64,000 nucleotides of DNA from Nematopogon swammerdamellus. Taxonomy: Eukaryota > Arthropoda > Insecta > Lepidoptera > Adelidae. The position numbers were made by a program, and so were the translations under genes. Numbering within the stretch: the first letter of the stretch is position 1; every line of letters starts with the position of its first letter. Shown here in pieces: positions 10,177 through 20,597 of the stretch. The DNA lies in contig OX336345.1 of the NCBI GenBank assembly GCA_946902875.1, positions 5,921,395 through 5,985,394 on the forward strand. The letters run 5' to 3'. The notes beneath the pieces are model-generated. The model was given only the letters and a program-made list of their open reading frames with translations, was not told where the DNA came from and ran no database searches.

Positions 10177-10610
10177 CCTTACCTTTATTAAAATCCAACG
10201 TCTGCTTTCTAGTGTCTGTCTGTCCGCTTATAACTCGAGAACCACTGAACCGATTTTAATAAAACAAAATTCTACGGATAGCTTGATTCTTCTCATCAAC
10301 TATAGGCTACTTACTATCACGCTAAATGGCTTATGAAGTTAGCAGTGAAGTGAAATATGAGAGCGGGCACAGCTTTTATATATAAACACAAGCTGTGCCC
10401 GCGGCTCCGCCCGCTCTCATATTTCACTTCACTGCTAACCTCATAAGCTATTTAGCGTGATAGTAAGTAGCCTATAGTTGATGGGAAGAATCAAGTTATC
10501 CGTAGAATTTTGTTTTATTAAAATCGGTTCAGTGGTTCTCGAGTTATAAGCGGACAGACAGACACTCAGACAGACAGAAAGCAGACGTTGGATTTTATTA
10601 TAGGTAAGGA
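10177..10610. mobile_element. Two Helitron-like copies (family I) joined tail to tail
   Basis: Arms at 10177-10378 and 10387-10610 are reverse complements with few differences. Each carries CAACGTCTGCTTTCT-, TTATAACTCGAGAACCACTG- and GCGTGATAGTAAGTAGCC-type blocks. The centre holds GTGCCCGCGGCTCCGCCCGC, a GC hairpin typical of a Helitron 3' end. The left arm has lost the segment between two GCCCGC repeats. A single third copy lies at 26285-26525. No helicase gene is present. Confidence 0.7.
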
Positions 10611-10633
10611 TATATTTTTTTCATATACATCAT

Positions 10634-10869
10634 ACCCTTCCCTTACCCCTTACTAGGTGGTAGGCTCAAATTGTAGCCGACTGGATTGGTACCACCGTAC
10701 TAGATGTAAGCAGCCTCGGTTGTGTTCTCCTCTAGTCCAGTATAGCCTGTCATCCAGGGAAATCTCCGTTATGGCACCTACCTCCTCGGAGGTGATATTG
10801 ACTGGTCGGAACATGTGCTTTGGCCTCTCCGATACAGCCACTCATACGGGATTACATTTAAAAAAAAAA
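10634..10869 (+). mobile_element. Headless SINE-D
   Basis: The body begins at CTTACTAGGTGGTAGGC, then GTAGCCGACTGGATTGGTAC, TTCTCCTCTAGTCCAGTATA and CCTCGGAGGTGATATTGAC, and ends in an A-tail after GGGATTACATTT. The tRNA-like head is absent, so this is a 5'-truncated insertion. Confidence 0.7.
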
Positions 10870-12519
10870 TCTGAAGTGAGGAAATAGATGAAAAATGGCA
10901 CTAGGTATAATACAAGATGATCTTAGAAGAGGAACACAAAATTCAACAAAAACAATACAAACAGTAGTCCACCAGCTCAGTAATAATAATCCTAGTAAAT
11001 AAAACGATATTTCTATAGACGACGACCGGCGGCCGTGAAACGTACGTCAATATATGAATATACTTATAACTCGAGAACTACTTTATCGATTTAGATACGG
11101 TTTTCACTGTTACATTCTGTCACTTCACAAGATGGTTTAGGCTATAAATCATGACGCTACGTCATCGGTGGCCTGAGCTGTGAGCAAAAAGTCATGCGAA
11201 GCGAAGCCGCAGACAGATGCTAGGAATACAAAACATTAGGTACTGAACTACAGTCAACAGAACAGATACCAAGGTTATCTTCTGCATGAGATTATGGAGG
11301 AGATCTCTAGATTTTAAATTTTCAAGAGATTCTCTTGCAGATCCCCAAAGATGCCTAGCTCCTCGTTGGCTGCGCGTGCGTCCACGGAGTCACGATTGGG
11401 GTTAACCGTGAATGTCCGAGAACCAGCAATTTGTGGGGCGGGCCGAGTGCGGCGCGGGCTGACCGAGGCGAGCTTGTTGGTTTTCGTGAAACTCGCGCGT
11501 CTCCGTATTGATATGGGTTTTTTTTGTTTTACGAAATCCTTAAAAACAAGAGGTCGTACGTACGTCTCGCAGCGGAACAATGGGGCATGCGCTCCATCAT
11601 CTTATTCACGCATATTCTCGTGATCTCACTGGTGGCCGAATTATTACCTCGAGGTTATAGAGTTTTTGAGAGTATGAGAACAATTAGGTACTTAGAGTCT
11701 TAAGTCAATATTTGTTCGAGTCTACAATATCCGTTCCAGTCTGGATGAATTATGGGTATACTTAAATTATCAATATTAATCACCGAGTAACCTCTGTAAT
11801 TATCGGGGTTATTAGCCCTCTTAACCTCGGGATGATATTCAAAATTATTTTAATCCCTTTTTTCATACTTAGAAGGACAAATATGTATGTATATTTTATA
11901 TTTTTTTAAATATTTTGTAATTTATATGTATTCACACAAGTATTGCTTTTATTTACCTAGCATGTATAATAGATGGATTATTAATTAATAAGTACTCTTA
12001 TTATTAATTATTTTTTTCTTCAATTCTCACATTGGCTCTTTTGTTACTTTCACTATTATATATTAATCGACTCTCAAACATCCAAAGCTTGACTAGATAA
12101 AAATCTCTGTAAGCAATAAGTCGGCCTTTGCACCTCATGTAAATGTTCTGATGTGCTTATTTATGTTAAATGTTTCTCGGCAATATTGTATTTTCTATCT
12201 ATCTAAACATTTATTGAATAATTAAATTTAATTAATGCGTTTCAAATCTCAAGTGAATAACAGCCGATAGGAATAATATAATTTCATTCCACTTCGTCGG
12301 GTTATAGTAAAAAATCCCATTAAAAGTTGCAGGAGCCGCCGACGAGGACGCGACGTGGTCACGTGGGAATTCTGCGGACGTGTTTTGTGCGTGTGTTGAG
12401 CTGTGATGACACAACACCATTGTTTATGCATAGAAGCTGATTTATCTATAGTCAGGGCGACAGTAGAGGCATTGGTAACCTCTATCTATGTATGCTCAAC
12501 TTTTTCCAATGTTTTCAGA
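10870..12519. other. Mostly unassigned; one possible Helitron-like end
   Basis: About 11045-11223 contains TTATAACTCGAGAACTACTT and ends GCGAAGCGAAGCCGCAGACA then GATGCTAG, which resembles a diverged Helitron 3' end with CTAG. The open frames at 11314-11623 overlap on both strands and are not supported. The remainder (11630-12500) is AT-rich with nothing identifiable. Confidence 0.4.
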
Positions 12520-12698
12520 GTTCGGTTTTTTTTTAACTGACACGGTTGGCTACATCACCTGCAACATCCGTGATGTCAGCCCATAACACCGGGTGAACTA
12601 GGTGCCATGTCAGTGCTTCCCTTAATTTCATGTCGGCTACACTGAACTGGACGGAAAACACGAACTATTTACATAGCCGTTTCGACCGACGACGTTTC
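12520..12698 (-). mobile_element. SINE-A 3' part
   Basis: The poly-T side is at the left, followed by ACACGGTTGGCTACATCACC, CAGCCCATAACACCGGGTGA and ACACTGAACTGGACGGAAAA. It breaks off at CGACGTTTCGCTC, where a C-type repeat begins, so the element is truncated at its 5' side. Confidence 0.75.
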
Positions 12699-12711
12699 GC
12701 TCGTTTCGTTT

Positions 12712-13085
12712 CGTTTCCGTACCTCAAAAAAACGGAACCCTTATAAGATCACCCTTGTGTCGGTCGGTCTATCTATCTGTCAGTCTGTCACAACTTATTT
12801 TCTCCGAATCTACTGGACGAATAAGTTGAAATTTGGTCCAAAATGTAGAGTTTGATGACCCAATCACTGGTGTCGATTTTGAGGGTAAATTTTGGGGTAC
12901 AAACTAACCTGTTAATGGTCACCATTTGGGCATTAGCTACGTAATTTTTTCAAGGGTTTGTTCTAAATGCGTTTAGTTATTCAAACCCACCAATAACCGT
13001 CTGTTTCAAGCGTTTGAGAATCCAGAGGCGTCCAAGGCCTCCGCTGCCAGCCGATCCATATGAACAGAAAAAAATAAAATACCCG
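12712..13085 (-). mobile_element. Long-variant repeat C, inverted
   Basis: CGTACCTCAAAAAAACGGAA and a GTCT-type microsatellite are followed by TTTCTCCGAATCTACTGGAC. This is the reverse complement of the right end seen at 5640-5766. The far boundary is uncertain. Confidence 0.5.
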
Positions 13086-13089
13086 ACTG

Positions 13090-13160
13090 GCAATTAAAAA
13101 ACCAGCCAAGTGCGAGTCGGACTTGCGCACCGAGGGTTCCGTGCCACCGACAAAAATTAC
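13090..13160 (+). mobile_element. Left end of a repeat C element
   Basis: CCAGCCAAGTGCGAGTCGGA, CTTGCGCACCGAGGGTTCCG and GTGCCACC mark the left end. What follows up to about 13525 does not match the internal blocks of the short variant and may be another subfamily or unrelated DNA. Confidence 0.55.
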
Positions 13161-13526
13161 ACCGTACTGTATAAATTGTTGTCCGTTTTCTTTTTAACTT
13201 ATTTATTTAATGCTTTATTTATGCCATAAAATGTGTGTGACATTTTTGAAACCGTCTTTTTGCCGTTTAGTTTAATGTTCGTCACCCCGGCACCTAAGTA
13301 GGTATTTTGACGAAATTATCATCGTCATTGCCAATTAATGTCTCATATCAGACAAATATATTTTTCCCCATCACGTGTGACTAGTTTGAACCCGCACGCT
13401 CGGAAATTTGATATGACTTCGCATAGGCTATCGGTGTGTCTTATTGTGTTAAGAGTCTGTTTACCTCACATGTTTGGCGAAATTATGATCCCATTAAATT
13501 TTCTCGATAGAATAAAATTGCAAAGA

Positions 13527-13850
13527 TTTTTTTTTTATGCAAACTGACACTGTTGGCTACATCACCTACAACATCCATGATGTCAGCCCATAACACCGGG
13601 TGAACTTGGTGCCACGTCAGTGCTTCCGTTCAGCCGTGCCGGCTACACTGAACTGGACGAAAAACAAAAACTATTTACATAGCCGTTTCGACCGACCTTT
13701 CATTCAGTGCGGTGATACCAACCCGGGCGGATTAAACCCTACCACCTAGTAATATAAGAAGGGAGTCATATCACTTAGTCGCCTTTTACGACATACACGT
13801 GGAGAGATGCAGTGGGGCTATTCTTTTAAAGTACCGGGCCTACACGGTAC
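13527..13850 (-). mobile_element. SINE-A body carrying module X as its 5' end
   Basis: From the poly-T side: GGCTACATCACCTACAACAT, the GTGAACTTGGTGCCACGTC block, TACATAGCCGTTTCGACCGA and CCTACCACCTAGTAATATAA. In place of the tRNA/5S head it then has module X (TAGTCGCCTTTTACGACATA, AGATGCAGTGGGGCTATTC) and ends CACGGTAC. Sister copies of this arrangement are at 21818, 24917 and 54857. Confidence 0.75.
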
Positions 13851-14527
13851 AAACACCACCACTAAACCGTATAATAAAACTATAGCACTAAATAAATATT
13901 AGAAAATATATACTTAAACATGAAATTTTGCATAATAATTGATCTCAATAGAAAACAGGTCCTATGTTTTTTTTTCATAAAATAATATTATTTTCATCAT
14001 AAAAACCGTAAAAAAGAAACAAATACATAAACTATTGCGCGTTCCACTCAATTTTTTACACAATTTTATTCCATATTAGAGTATCCGTCCGACAATAGTG
14101 TATATTGTGCGTCCTAACAAAATCGTTTTGACATCGCGTGAGCGCAAGCGAGCGGGGTAGAGAGTGAGGTGGCGGCGCGGAGAGGTGTCGAGGCGATATT
14201 AGAATTCTTGCTGAGGTATTACGGACTCTTAAGATCTTTAAAGTTCAGCCCGGCTGGAATCAATGCAAGGCGCGGCCGTGCGAGGAGTAGGTACGTCATA
14301 AACGTCTTACACGTCGTAAATACATAAACTTGCTAAAAGCTTTTACGAGCAGATAACTGAGACGACATGAGAGACAGACGACTGTAGATGGTTTACTGGT
14401 GTTGTCACTGTATCGTGTGGTGCCATGCGCAAACTCATTCCTGCGAACGTAATATATAGTAGTGCAGTTATTTTAGGCCAAATCGCAGTCTACAAAAGCA
14501 TTAATTTCGAAATATTTCTTATTCGCA
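13851..14527. other. Unassigned DNA
   Basis: AT-rich sequence followed by a GC-richer patch (about 14130-14300). No coding signature or shared repeat was seen. Confidence 0.45.
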
Positions 14528-14707
14528 CGTGGTAGGGTTTATCTTGGCCGGGTTGGTAACACCGCACTGAGCGAAACGTCGGTCGAAACGGCTATGTAAA
14601 TAGTTCGTGTTTTCCGTCCAGTTCAGTGTAGCCGACATGAAATGAATAGAAGGCTGACATCACGGATATTGTAGGTGATGTAGCTAAGTGTGTCAGTTTC
14701 CATAACA
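14528..14707 (+). mobile_element. SINE-A body, internally deleted
   Basis: GGTAGGGTTTATCTTGGCCG, GGTCGAAACGGCTATGTAAA, GTCCAGTTCAGTGTAGCCG and GGCTGACATCACGG are present, but the GAAGGGAAGCACTGAC to GTTATG segment is missing. It ends TGTGTCAGTTTCCATAA. Confidence 0.65.
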
Positions 14708-14770
14708 AAGAAAAAGGTCCTGCAGATCTTTCCTGCACAGAACTGGTAAACTCTGGAACGCCACCCCCGA
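14708..14770 (+). mobile_element. LINE B fragment after a SINE tail (first of two)
   Basis: GGTCCTGCAGATCTTTCCTG and ACTGGTAAACTCTGGAACGC correspond to the LINE B region upstream of its LWNTLPA motif. The same junction, SINE-A tail followed by this LINE segment, recurs about 265 bp downstream. Confidence 0.55.
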
Positions 14771-14869
14771 ACCACGTGCACTGGACAAGGATTGCATCCC
14801 TACACGCAGGACTTGCCGTGGATGCTTACCAATCGATTAAAGGGAATAAAGAGACAACAACAAGACTAA

Positions 14870-15215
14870 AGGGAAACACTGACGTGGCACCTAGTTCACC
14901 AAGGTATTCTGGGCTGACCTGACATCACGGATGTTGTAGGTGATGTAGCCAACCGTGTCAGTTTCCATAAAAAAAAATCGGTCCTGCAGATGTTTCCTGC
15001 ACAGAATTGGTAAACTCTGGAACGCTCTCCCTGCCCATATTTATTTCCACCCAAGTACAGTTTCGGATCATTCAAGAGGGCATGAATAGGCATCTGTCGG
15101 GCCGACACGGCATTCGCAACCACTGCATGCGACCGGATTTCTATGGGTGTCGTTAGACACATTATAGGTGGCTCAGCGTAATATGTCGAGTTTTCTATAA
15201 AAATATATATGTGTA
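14870..15215 (+). mobile_element. SINE-A tail followed by LINE B 3' end
   Basis: A SINE-A tail (GTGGCACCTAGTTCACCAAG to GTGTCAGTTTCCATAAAAA, about 14870-14973) runs into the LINE B terminus (about 14976-15215). The latter has GGTAAACTCTGGAACGCTCT, CCCAAGTACAGTTTCGGATC, GTCGTTAGACACATTATAGG and a final TTCTATAAAAATA. It is the second copy of the junction at 14690-14765. Confidence 0.65.
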
Positions 15216-15945
15216 TGCATACATACATTATGCGACAAATTAAATTTTTGTCTTTGTTGAAACCTAAATGTGTACGCGCAGAGTTGCAACTGTTTTTAGT
15301 TTTAAATAAAATTGTACAACAAACGTGTTCACGTAGCACGCAAGAAATGAATATGAATTTAAAAAAAATCTGACCCCAAATTTCAGTGTTTTATTTATAT
15401 GTGACCATAACTCCCATCCTACAATAACCTCCAGAATAACGAACCAAACTTTTTTATAATATTAAATAAACATACTTTCATTTCGCAAATTTCACTTTTC
15501 TCTTTCAAAATAAACGAGGCCATCAAAAAAGATACGTCCCCTGGGTGCAGCCTTCTACTGCCAGCCTGCTTGGGCGGACGTAGAGCTCAACTTACCAGCT
15601 TAGCGGCACAGGGGTGGCGCGGGGCGGAGGTAAGGGGGAGGTGAAGACGCGGGGGTTGCGAGTAGGAGGTGATGCCGAGAGGCGAGGAGTCCGCGGTGGT
15701 GTTCACGGTAGCATAGTAAAAAAAGAATTAGTAACCCATCTCCATAATAGCGAACCGATTTAGCACACACACAAGCGCGCGCCAGCGCCCGCTGCGCTGT
15801 CCGTACACAACCACTACTTATCTCTACTTATATTCTCACCGGATCTCGCCGACCGGCAGTCAAGGACGCCCCACACTCAGTGACGCACATGTGCTGCCGA
15901 TGCCTGACTGCCACTCGCTCGCTAGTCGAAATTATTATACCTAAA
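15216..15945. other. Unassigned DNA with a GC-rich patch
   Basis: About 15540-15860 is GC-richer, with purine-rich GGGGCGGAGGTAAGGGGGAG. No open frame in it has a recognisable product. It could be a host regulatory or exonic remnant, but nothing supports a specific call. Confidence 0.4.
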
Positions 15946-16358
15946 TTTTTTTAATGTAATCCATTATGGGTTGCTGACTTGCTGAGTCGGAGGGGCCAAA
16001 ACACATGCTCAGAACAGCCAATATCACCTCCGAGAAGGTAGGTGCCATACCGGAGACTTTCCTGGATTGTTGGCTATACTGGACTAGAGGAGAACACAAC
16101 CGAGGCTGCCATGCGGCCATCTTACATCCAGTACGGTGGTACCAACCCAGTCGGCTAAAATTTGAGCCTACCACCTACTAAGGGGCAAGAGAAGGGACCT
16201 ACAGTTTTACACCGGTTCCGAACGGTGAAGTAGCAGGTGTACGTATGCACGTAATTTTTTTCGTCAGAAAAAACTGATTGGTACAAGCCGACCGGATTCG
16301 AACCTCGGACCTCTTGCATGAGAAGTCGATGCCCAAACCACTCGACCACCCGCCGCTT
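15946..16358 (-). mobile_element. Complete SINE-D with tRNA-type head
   Basis: On the minus strand the head reads GCGGCGGGTGGTCGAGTGG with the B box GGTTCGAATCC and an arm GTCCGAGGTTCGAATCCGG. Next come AGTTTTTTCTGACG, the conserved ACTGTAGGTCCC start of the body, TAGGTGGTAGGCTCAAAT and ACCTTCTCGGAGGTGATATT. The left end (ATTACATTAAAAAAA on the minus strand) is A-rich. A- and B-box spacing is about that of a tRNA. Confidence 0.8.
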
Positions 16359-16796
16359 AAATACATAGGTTACATTGTACCAGAATGGCGCGTTGCATGC
16401 AGTGTGTGCATTGTGTTGGTGTTGTGAGTTGTGACAGCCCTGGTGGCTCGGCGCAGCGCAGGTAATTATTTTAAGAAAATGGTTCGAGATGGTATACTCT
16501 TCTTATTGTACTATGACGGTAGGTAGGGACAGGGAAGTGACGGATAAAAACAAAGGAATTCGGGCGCACCCGGCCGCGTACTACACGCCTCCTAATTAAT
16601 TCATCGTGTAATTTTCACAGAAAAAATAAGTAAGCCCTCCGAAGCGCACGAGCCCCTCAATTTTGCCCGCTAACAATTTTATTAGCAGTACTTCGTTGGT
16701 CGAAAGTTTAATTTGTCAGTCGGCAATTAATCATAAACGCAGCTTAAACTCGAATCTGAAAATGGCGATTTGAGTTTTTACTTACTACTTAGTGAG
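16359..16796. other. Unassigned DNA
   Basis: No repeat family or coding signature was identified. Confidence 0.5.
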
Positions 16797-17310
16797 TACC
16801 GTGTGGCGCCGGTACTTTAAAAGAATAACCCCACTGCATCTCTCCCCGTGAATGTCGTAAAAGGCGACTAACGGACACGGACAAGTCGCCACCTCTCATC
16901 TTAGCGAGGTCCTTTCATCAAGTCACGAAGCAGATGGGTCTTCGTGCGAAACATGGTGGTCGGTGTTGAACACCTCCGAGAAGGTAGGTGCCATACCGGA
17001 GACTTCCCTGGCTTGCTGGCTATACTGGACTAGAGGAGAACGCAACCGAAGCTGCCATGCGGCCATCTTACATCTAGTTGGGTGGTACCAACCCAGTCGG
17101 CTACAATTTAAGCCTACCACCTAGTAAGGGGCAAGGGAAGGGACCTACAGTTTTACACCGGTATCGAACGGTGAAGTAGCAGGTGTAGGTATGCAAAAAC
17201 TCATTGGTACACGCCGACCGGATTCGAACCTCGGACCTCTTGCATGAGAAGCCGATGCCCATTACTCGATATTTCCGGGATACAGCGTGTGGTATGTATA
17301 TTAATTATGT
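16797..17310 (+). mobile_element. Family E repeat with a SINE-D inside
   Basis: Module X (GTACCGTGTGGCGCCGGTAC and AATGTCGTAAAAGGCGACTA) leads into the E tail (GTGGTCGGTGTTG, ending 16965). The end of the E tail, CGGGATACAGCGTGTGGTAT, resumes at about 17276. The SINE-D piece (16966-17267) replaces part of the E tail and is not cleanly inserted, so deletion or recombination accompanied it. Confidence 0.6.
16966..17267 (-). mobile_element. SINE-D, truncated at both ends
   Basis: It matches 15946-16358 from CACCTCCGAGAAGGTAGGTG through GTAGCAGGTGTAGGTATGCA to the head segment CCGGATTCGAACCTCGGACC, stopping inside the D-arm region. The A-tail and the extreme 5' end are missing. It lies about 600 bp from the complete SINE-D. 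Confidence 0.7.
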
Positions 17311-17345
17311 ATGTGTGTACTTTTCAAAATTACACACAGCATTTT

Positions 17346-17740
17346 TAGGGTTCCGTATCCAGTACGGAAACCCTATTACTAAGCCTACGCCGCCGTCTGT
17401 CTGTCTGTCCGTCCGTCTGTCTGTCCGAGGGCTGTATCTCTTGAACCGTAATAGGTAGCCCGTTGAAATTTTCACAGAATATGTGTTATTATGGCCGATA
17501 TAACAACAAATAATAAAAAATAAGAAAAAGTAAAAAATTCACGGGGGTTCCCATAGAAGAAACCAAAAAGAGTAAGCGCGCGCGCCATCTACCGAATAGA
17601 TTATGAAGCATTTTAACTAATCATGCCATTTAACTAATATGAAGCACTTCATAAGACGCCATAGATGGCGTGAGTGGCGGCGCTGACCATGACATGGCGA
17701 TACGGAACCCTCGGTGCGCGAGTTCGACTGGCCGGTTTTT
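17346..17740 (-). mobile_element. GACA-type repeat C, complete inverted copy
   Basis: AGGGTTCCGTATCCAGTACG at the left is followed by a GTCT microsatellite, CGTTGAAATTTTCACAGAAT, TGGCCGATATAACAACAAAT, GGCGCTGACCATGACATGGC and TACGGAACCCTCGGTGCGCG. This is the block order of 2954-3378 in reverse complement, with no large insertion. Confidence 0.75.
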
Positions 17741-18239
17741 ATAAGTACCTAGTTGAAAATATTCACAGGATAAATCGGTCCGGGCGAGCAAATCTTACCA
17801 ACTTTCTTTCCTCACTTCTCAGACAATGTTAGCGTACATGCCCAAACAAAGTTTTGCTCTGGAGGCAGGCGGTACGCGGAGGCATGTCGGAGGCGGCGGC
17901 ATGTCGGAGACGGCGCCGGCGGCGGCGGGGCGATCCTCGCGAAGAGCAAGCGAGAGGCAGTCCGAGCGAGGCCGGAAGCGAGAGGGACGCCTCTAAATAA
18001 GTTCAAGGGAGTTATGCAAATGACCTCTGTCGGTTCATTTCTCAGATGCTATTCGCATGTCCTGGGGGTGTATGCAGATATTAAAAAGGCTTTGTTCTCC
18101 GCGCGCCGTACACACGAGCATGCTGCAGTCAAACTGACAACCTTTCACTGGTTTTATTTCAAAAGAGTACCCAATTTTGGGATACCAGAGTTTCGATTCC
18201 AGACCAACGGACAGACAGACAGATACTTTTATTAATATA
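17741..18239. other. Unassigned DNA with a GC-rich patch
   Basis: About 17865-17995 is rich in GGAGGCGGCGGC-type sequence. The overlapping open frame gives a proline/arginine-rich translation with no recognised domain. A short GACAGACAGACAG tract lies at about 18209-18221. Confidence 0.4.
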
Positions 18240-18608
18240 CTAGCTTTTGCCTGCGGCTTCGCTCGCGTGAAATTCGTATTTAAAAAGAAGAAAGGAAATA
18301 AGCGCCGCTACCGTACCTTCGCGCGGAAAAAATCGGTTTGTCCGAGAGCCTGATTTTAGCGTAACCCGAACTGAATTTGATTTAGCCTATCCTGTGTCTC
18401 GTATAGTTAAATGTACTTGGATTAAGTTTCAACTAATTCGGATGATCAGTTTAAGAGTTATGGTGGAACATACATACATACATACAGAAAATATTTCTTA
18501 AAATCGCCAATTTAGTTTTTTAGAGTTTAGAGTTTACAAACGCAATACTTCTTAAAACAAAGTAACTTACTCAATGACCATCCCTTACAGATTTATTATT
18601 AGTATTGA
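18240..18608 (-). mobile_element. Helitron-like element G, full length
   Basis: On the minus strand it begins TCAATACTAATAATAAATC and ends with a GC hairpin region (CGCGAGCGAAGCCGCAGGCA) and CTAG (18240-18243). This matches the TC start, terminal hairpin and CTRR end of Helitrons. At 369 bp it has no helicase gene and is non-autonomous. No minisatellite monomer is present in this copy. Confidence 0.75.
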
Positions 18609-18609
18609 T

Positions 18610-18900
18610 CACAGAGCACCAAATGCGCGCGCCCCCTACTAGAGACGCACTAAGCGATAATATTTGAAACCCAAAAACTACACGCAGTGCTGCTAGCGCT
18701 TTGTATGTGTGTTTGTGTGCTAGTATCGACACTACACACAAAGAGGAGCAAGTTAGGCACACGCACAAAACAAATGCACACGCACAACACACATATGTAA
18801 GTCATAGGCCACGCCTACAGGCTTCAACGCCGTTGTAGGAAAATCGCGCTCAGGGCGCCTCTAGGAGGGGGCGCGGGCGGGGGTGATTTCGTGCTCTGTG
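18610..18900. mobile_element. hAT-like MITE with perfect 8-bp duplication
   Basis: The ends CACAGAGCACCAAATGC and the reverse complement of GATTTCGTGCTCTGTG form terminal inverted repeats. The sequence after them (GCGCCCCCTACTAGAGACGC against CGCGCCCCCTCCTAGAGGCGC) is also similar. GTATTGAT flanks both sides (18602-18609 and 18901-18908). The 8-bp duplication and CA...TG ends fit the hAT superfamily. At 291 bp it is non-coding. Confidence 0.8.
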
Positions 18901-19105
18901 GTATTGATTGATTGATATTGATGAAGAAGGAAGGAGGAGATAAGGTAGATACTTCCATACATAAATTATCTCTAAAAATATTGAAGACCTTTTTGTGGAT
19001 GCTCTGTATGTATTTATTCATCTGTAAAATTGTTTGTTAAATAAAATGTAATTGTTTTTTATTTTTCGCCAATTTTTATGAAATGTTTATGAATTATCAA
19101 AATTA

Positions 19106-19240
19106 GGCACACTTGCACCAACACGAGTTTAAAGTTAAGTAGCGAGTTATGGATTTAAACGCGGTTCCCACAGTCAACGGGTGCTAGCTTAAAGAGTTAA
19201 ACTGGTTTATATATTAAATTTGTGTTGGTGCAAGTGGGCC
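19106..19240. mobile_element. Short MITE flanked by TTA
   Basis: The 19-bp ends GGCACACTTGCACCAACAC and GTGTTGGTGCAAGTGGGCC are inverted repeats with one mismatch, and TTA lies directly outside both (19103-19105, 19241-19243). The TTA duplication and 135-bp length fit a PIF/Harbinger-type MITE. It is non-coding. Confidence 0.75.
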
Positions 19241-19484
19241 TTAAAGTTAATACTCGTATAGGTACAATAACCTAATGGATGTAATGTAATGCAACGCCGT
19301 GGTCACTGTTATCATTAGTGACCATGCCGGTTTTTGGCCAATGTAATTGTATAATGATTTACAGGTTACATAATAAAAAATTAAAAATATCATCTACGAA
19401 ATCAAGTTTTTGTGAATTTTTAACTACTTACAGCAGATGATGCGCACAGGGCTAGACATTTCAATAAAATAAAGTCGAATAACC

Positions 19485-19820
19485 GGTAGCTCAGTGGTAC
19501 GGTCGGTCGACTGTCGGTCGTGATAAGCACACCTGGGCGCGGTCAGTACTTGGATGGGTGGTTCGGATTCCACGTAAAACTGTAGGTCCATTCCCTTCTT
19601 ACCTTACTAGGTGGTAGGGTTTAACTCGCCCGGGTTGGTACCATCGCACTGAATGAAAGATCGGTTGAAACGGCTATATAAACAGTTCGTGTTTTCCGTC
19701 CAGTTCAGTGTGGCCGGCAAGACCGGAGGAAAGCACAGACATGGCACCTAGTTGACCAAGGTGTTTATGGGCTGACATCACGGATGTAGTAGGTGTGATG
19801 TAGCTAACCGTTTCAGTTTG
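19485..19820 (+). mobile_element. SINE-A with composite head, deleted at the T-arm junction
   Basis: CCGGTAGCTCAGTGGTACGG, the 5S-like GCGCGGTCAGTACTTGGATG and the T-arm GGTTCGGATTCCACG are present. GGATGGG runs directly into TGGTTCGG, so the segment that carries GACCGCTCGACCG and GGAGGCTGACC elsewhere is deleted. The body is complete from ACTGTAGGTCC to GCTAACCGTTTCAGTTT. The A-tail has been lost at the junction with Helitron G. Confidence 0.75.
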
Positions 19821-19828
19821 AAGTTCAG

Positions 19829-20195
19829 CATAAAATTCGCATTTAAAAAGAAGAAAGTAAGTAAGCCCGCTAGCGTACCTTTGTGTCGGCGCGCGGAACA
19901 ATTCGGTTTGTATGAGAGCCACATTTTAGATTAACCGAAACTAGATTAAAATATTAGCCTATCCTGTGTCTCGTATAGTTAAATGTGCTTGTACTAAGTT
20001 TCATACAATTCGGATGATCGTTTTAAGAGTTATGGAGGAACATACATACAGAAAAGATTTCTAAAAATCGTAAATTTAGTTTTAGTATCATCATAGAGTC
20101 TACAAACTCAGTATCTCATAAATCAAAGTAACTTATTCCATGACCATCCCTTACAGATTTATTGTTAGGTTAGGTTAGGTTAGGTATATTGATGA
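19829..20195 (-). mobile_element. Helitron-like element G lacking its 3' hairpin
   Basis: It matches 18240-18608 from AAAATTCGCATTTAAAAAGA to ATCCCTTACAGATTTATTG. The GC hairpin and CTAG end are absent at the left, where a SINE-A abuts. At the right, the expected ATTAGTATTGAT is split by a TTAGG tract. Confidence 0.65.
20165..20184 (+). repeat. Four TTAGG telomeric-type units
   Basis: Four perfect tandem TTAGG units sit inside the terminal part of a Helitron G copy, where sister copies have only TTAG. TTAGG is the ancestral insect telomere unit. This may be an interstitial telomeric tract or simply a slippage expansion of the native TTAG. Confidence 0.8.
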
Positions 20196-20200
20196 TTGAT

Positions 20201-20590
20201 GATTGATTGATATTAGGTAACGTTAGTTCTAGTATTACAATACAAATAAATGACAGTAAATTTAGTGCAAAATAAAATTTAATTATGATTTATGTCTCCG
20301 ATAATTCGATGACAAAATATTGATGTGGTCAAGTTGGAAAAAGCCCGTTTCGAGCATTGCCTCGTGGCGCGCTGCGTACTTGCACGTACAAGCAATCTGA
20401 GGGTCTCGGGAGACGCAGGCAGACACAATGCCCATTGTCGGGCGGGTATCAAGCTCCGCTCTTGTTCTTATTGCATTTTTATGAAGTTGCAGTCGCGCGG
20501 AGCGGCGAATTCTGGACCAGGCGGGGCGGGGGCGAGGCGCTACCTCCCTCGTGTGTGCACTATTATTCTTAAATTGATTAGAAATTATTT
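20201..20590. other. Unassigned DNA
   Basis: A GC-richer patch at 20325-20570 has overlapping open frames of 71-93 codons with no recognised domain. Confidence 0.45.
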
Positions 20591-20597
20591 CTTTTAT

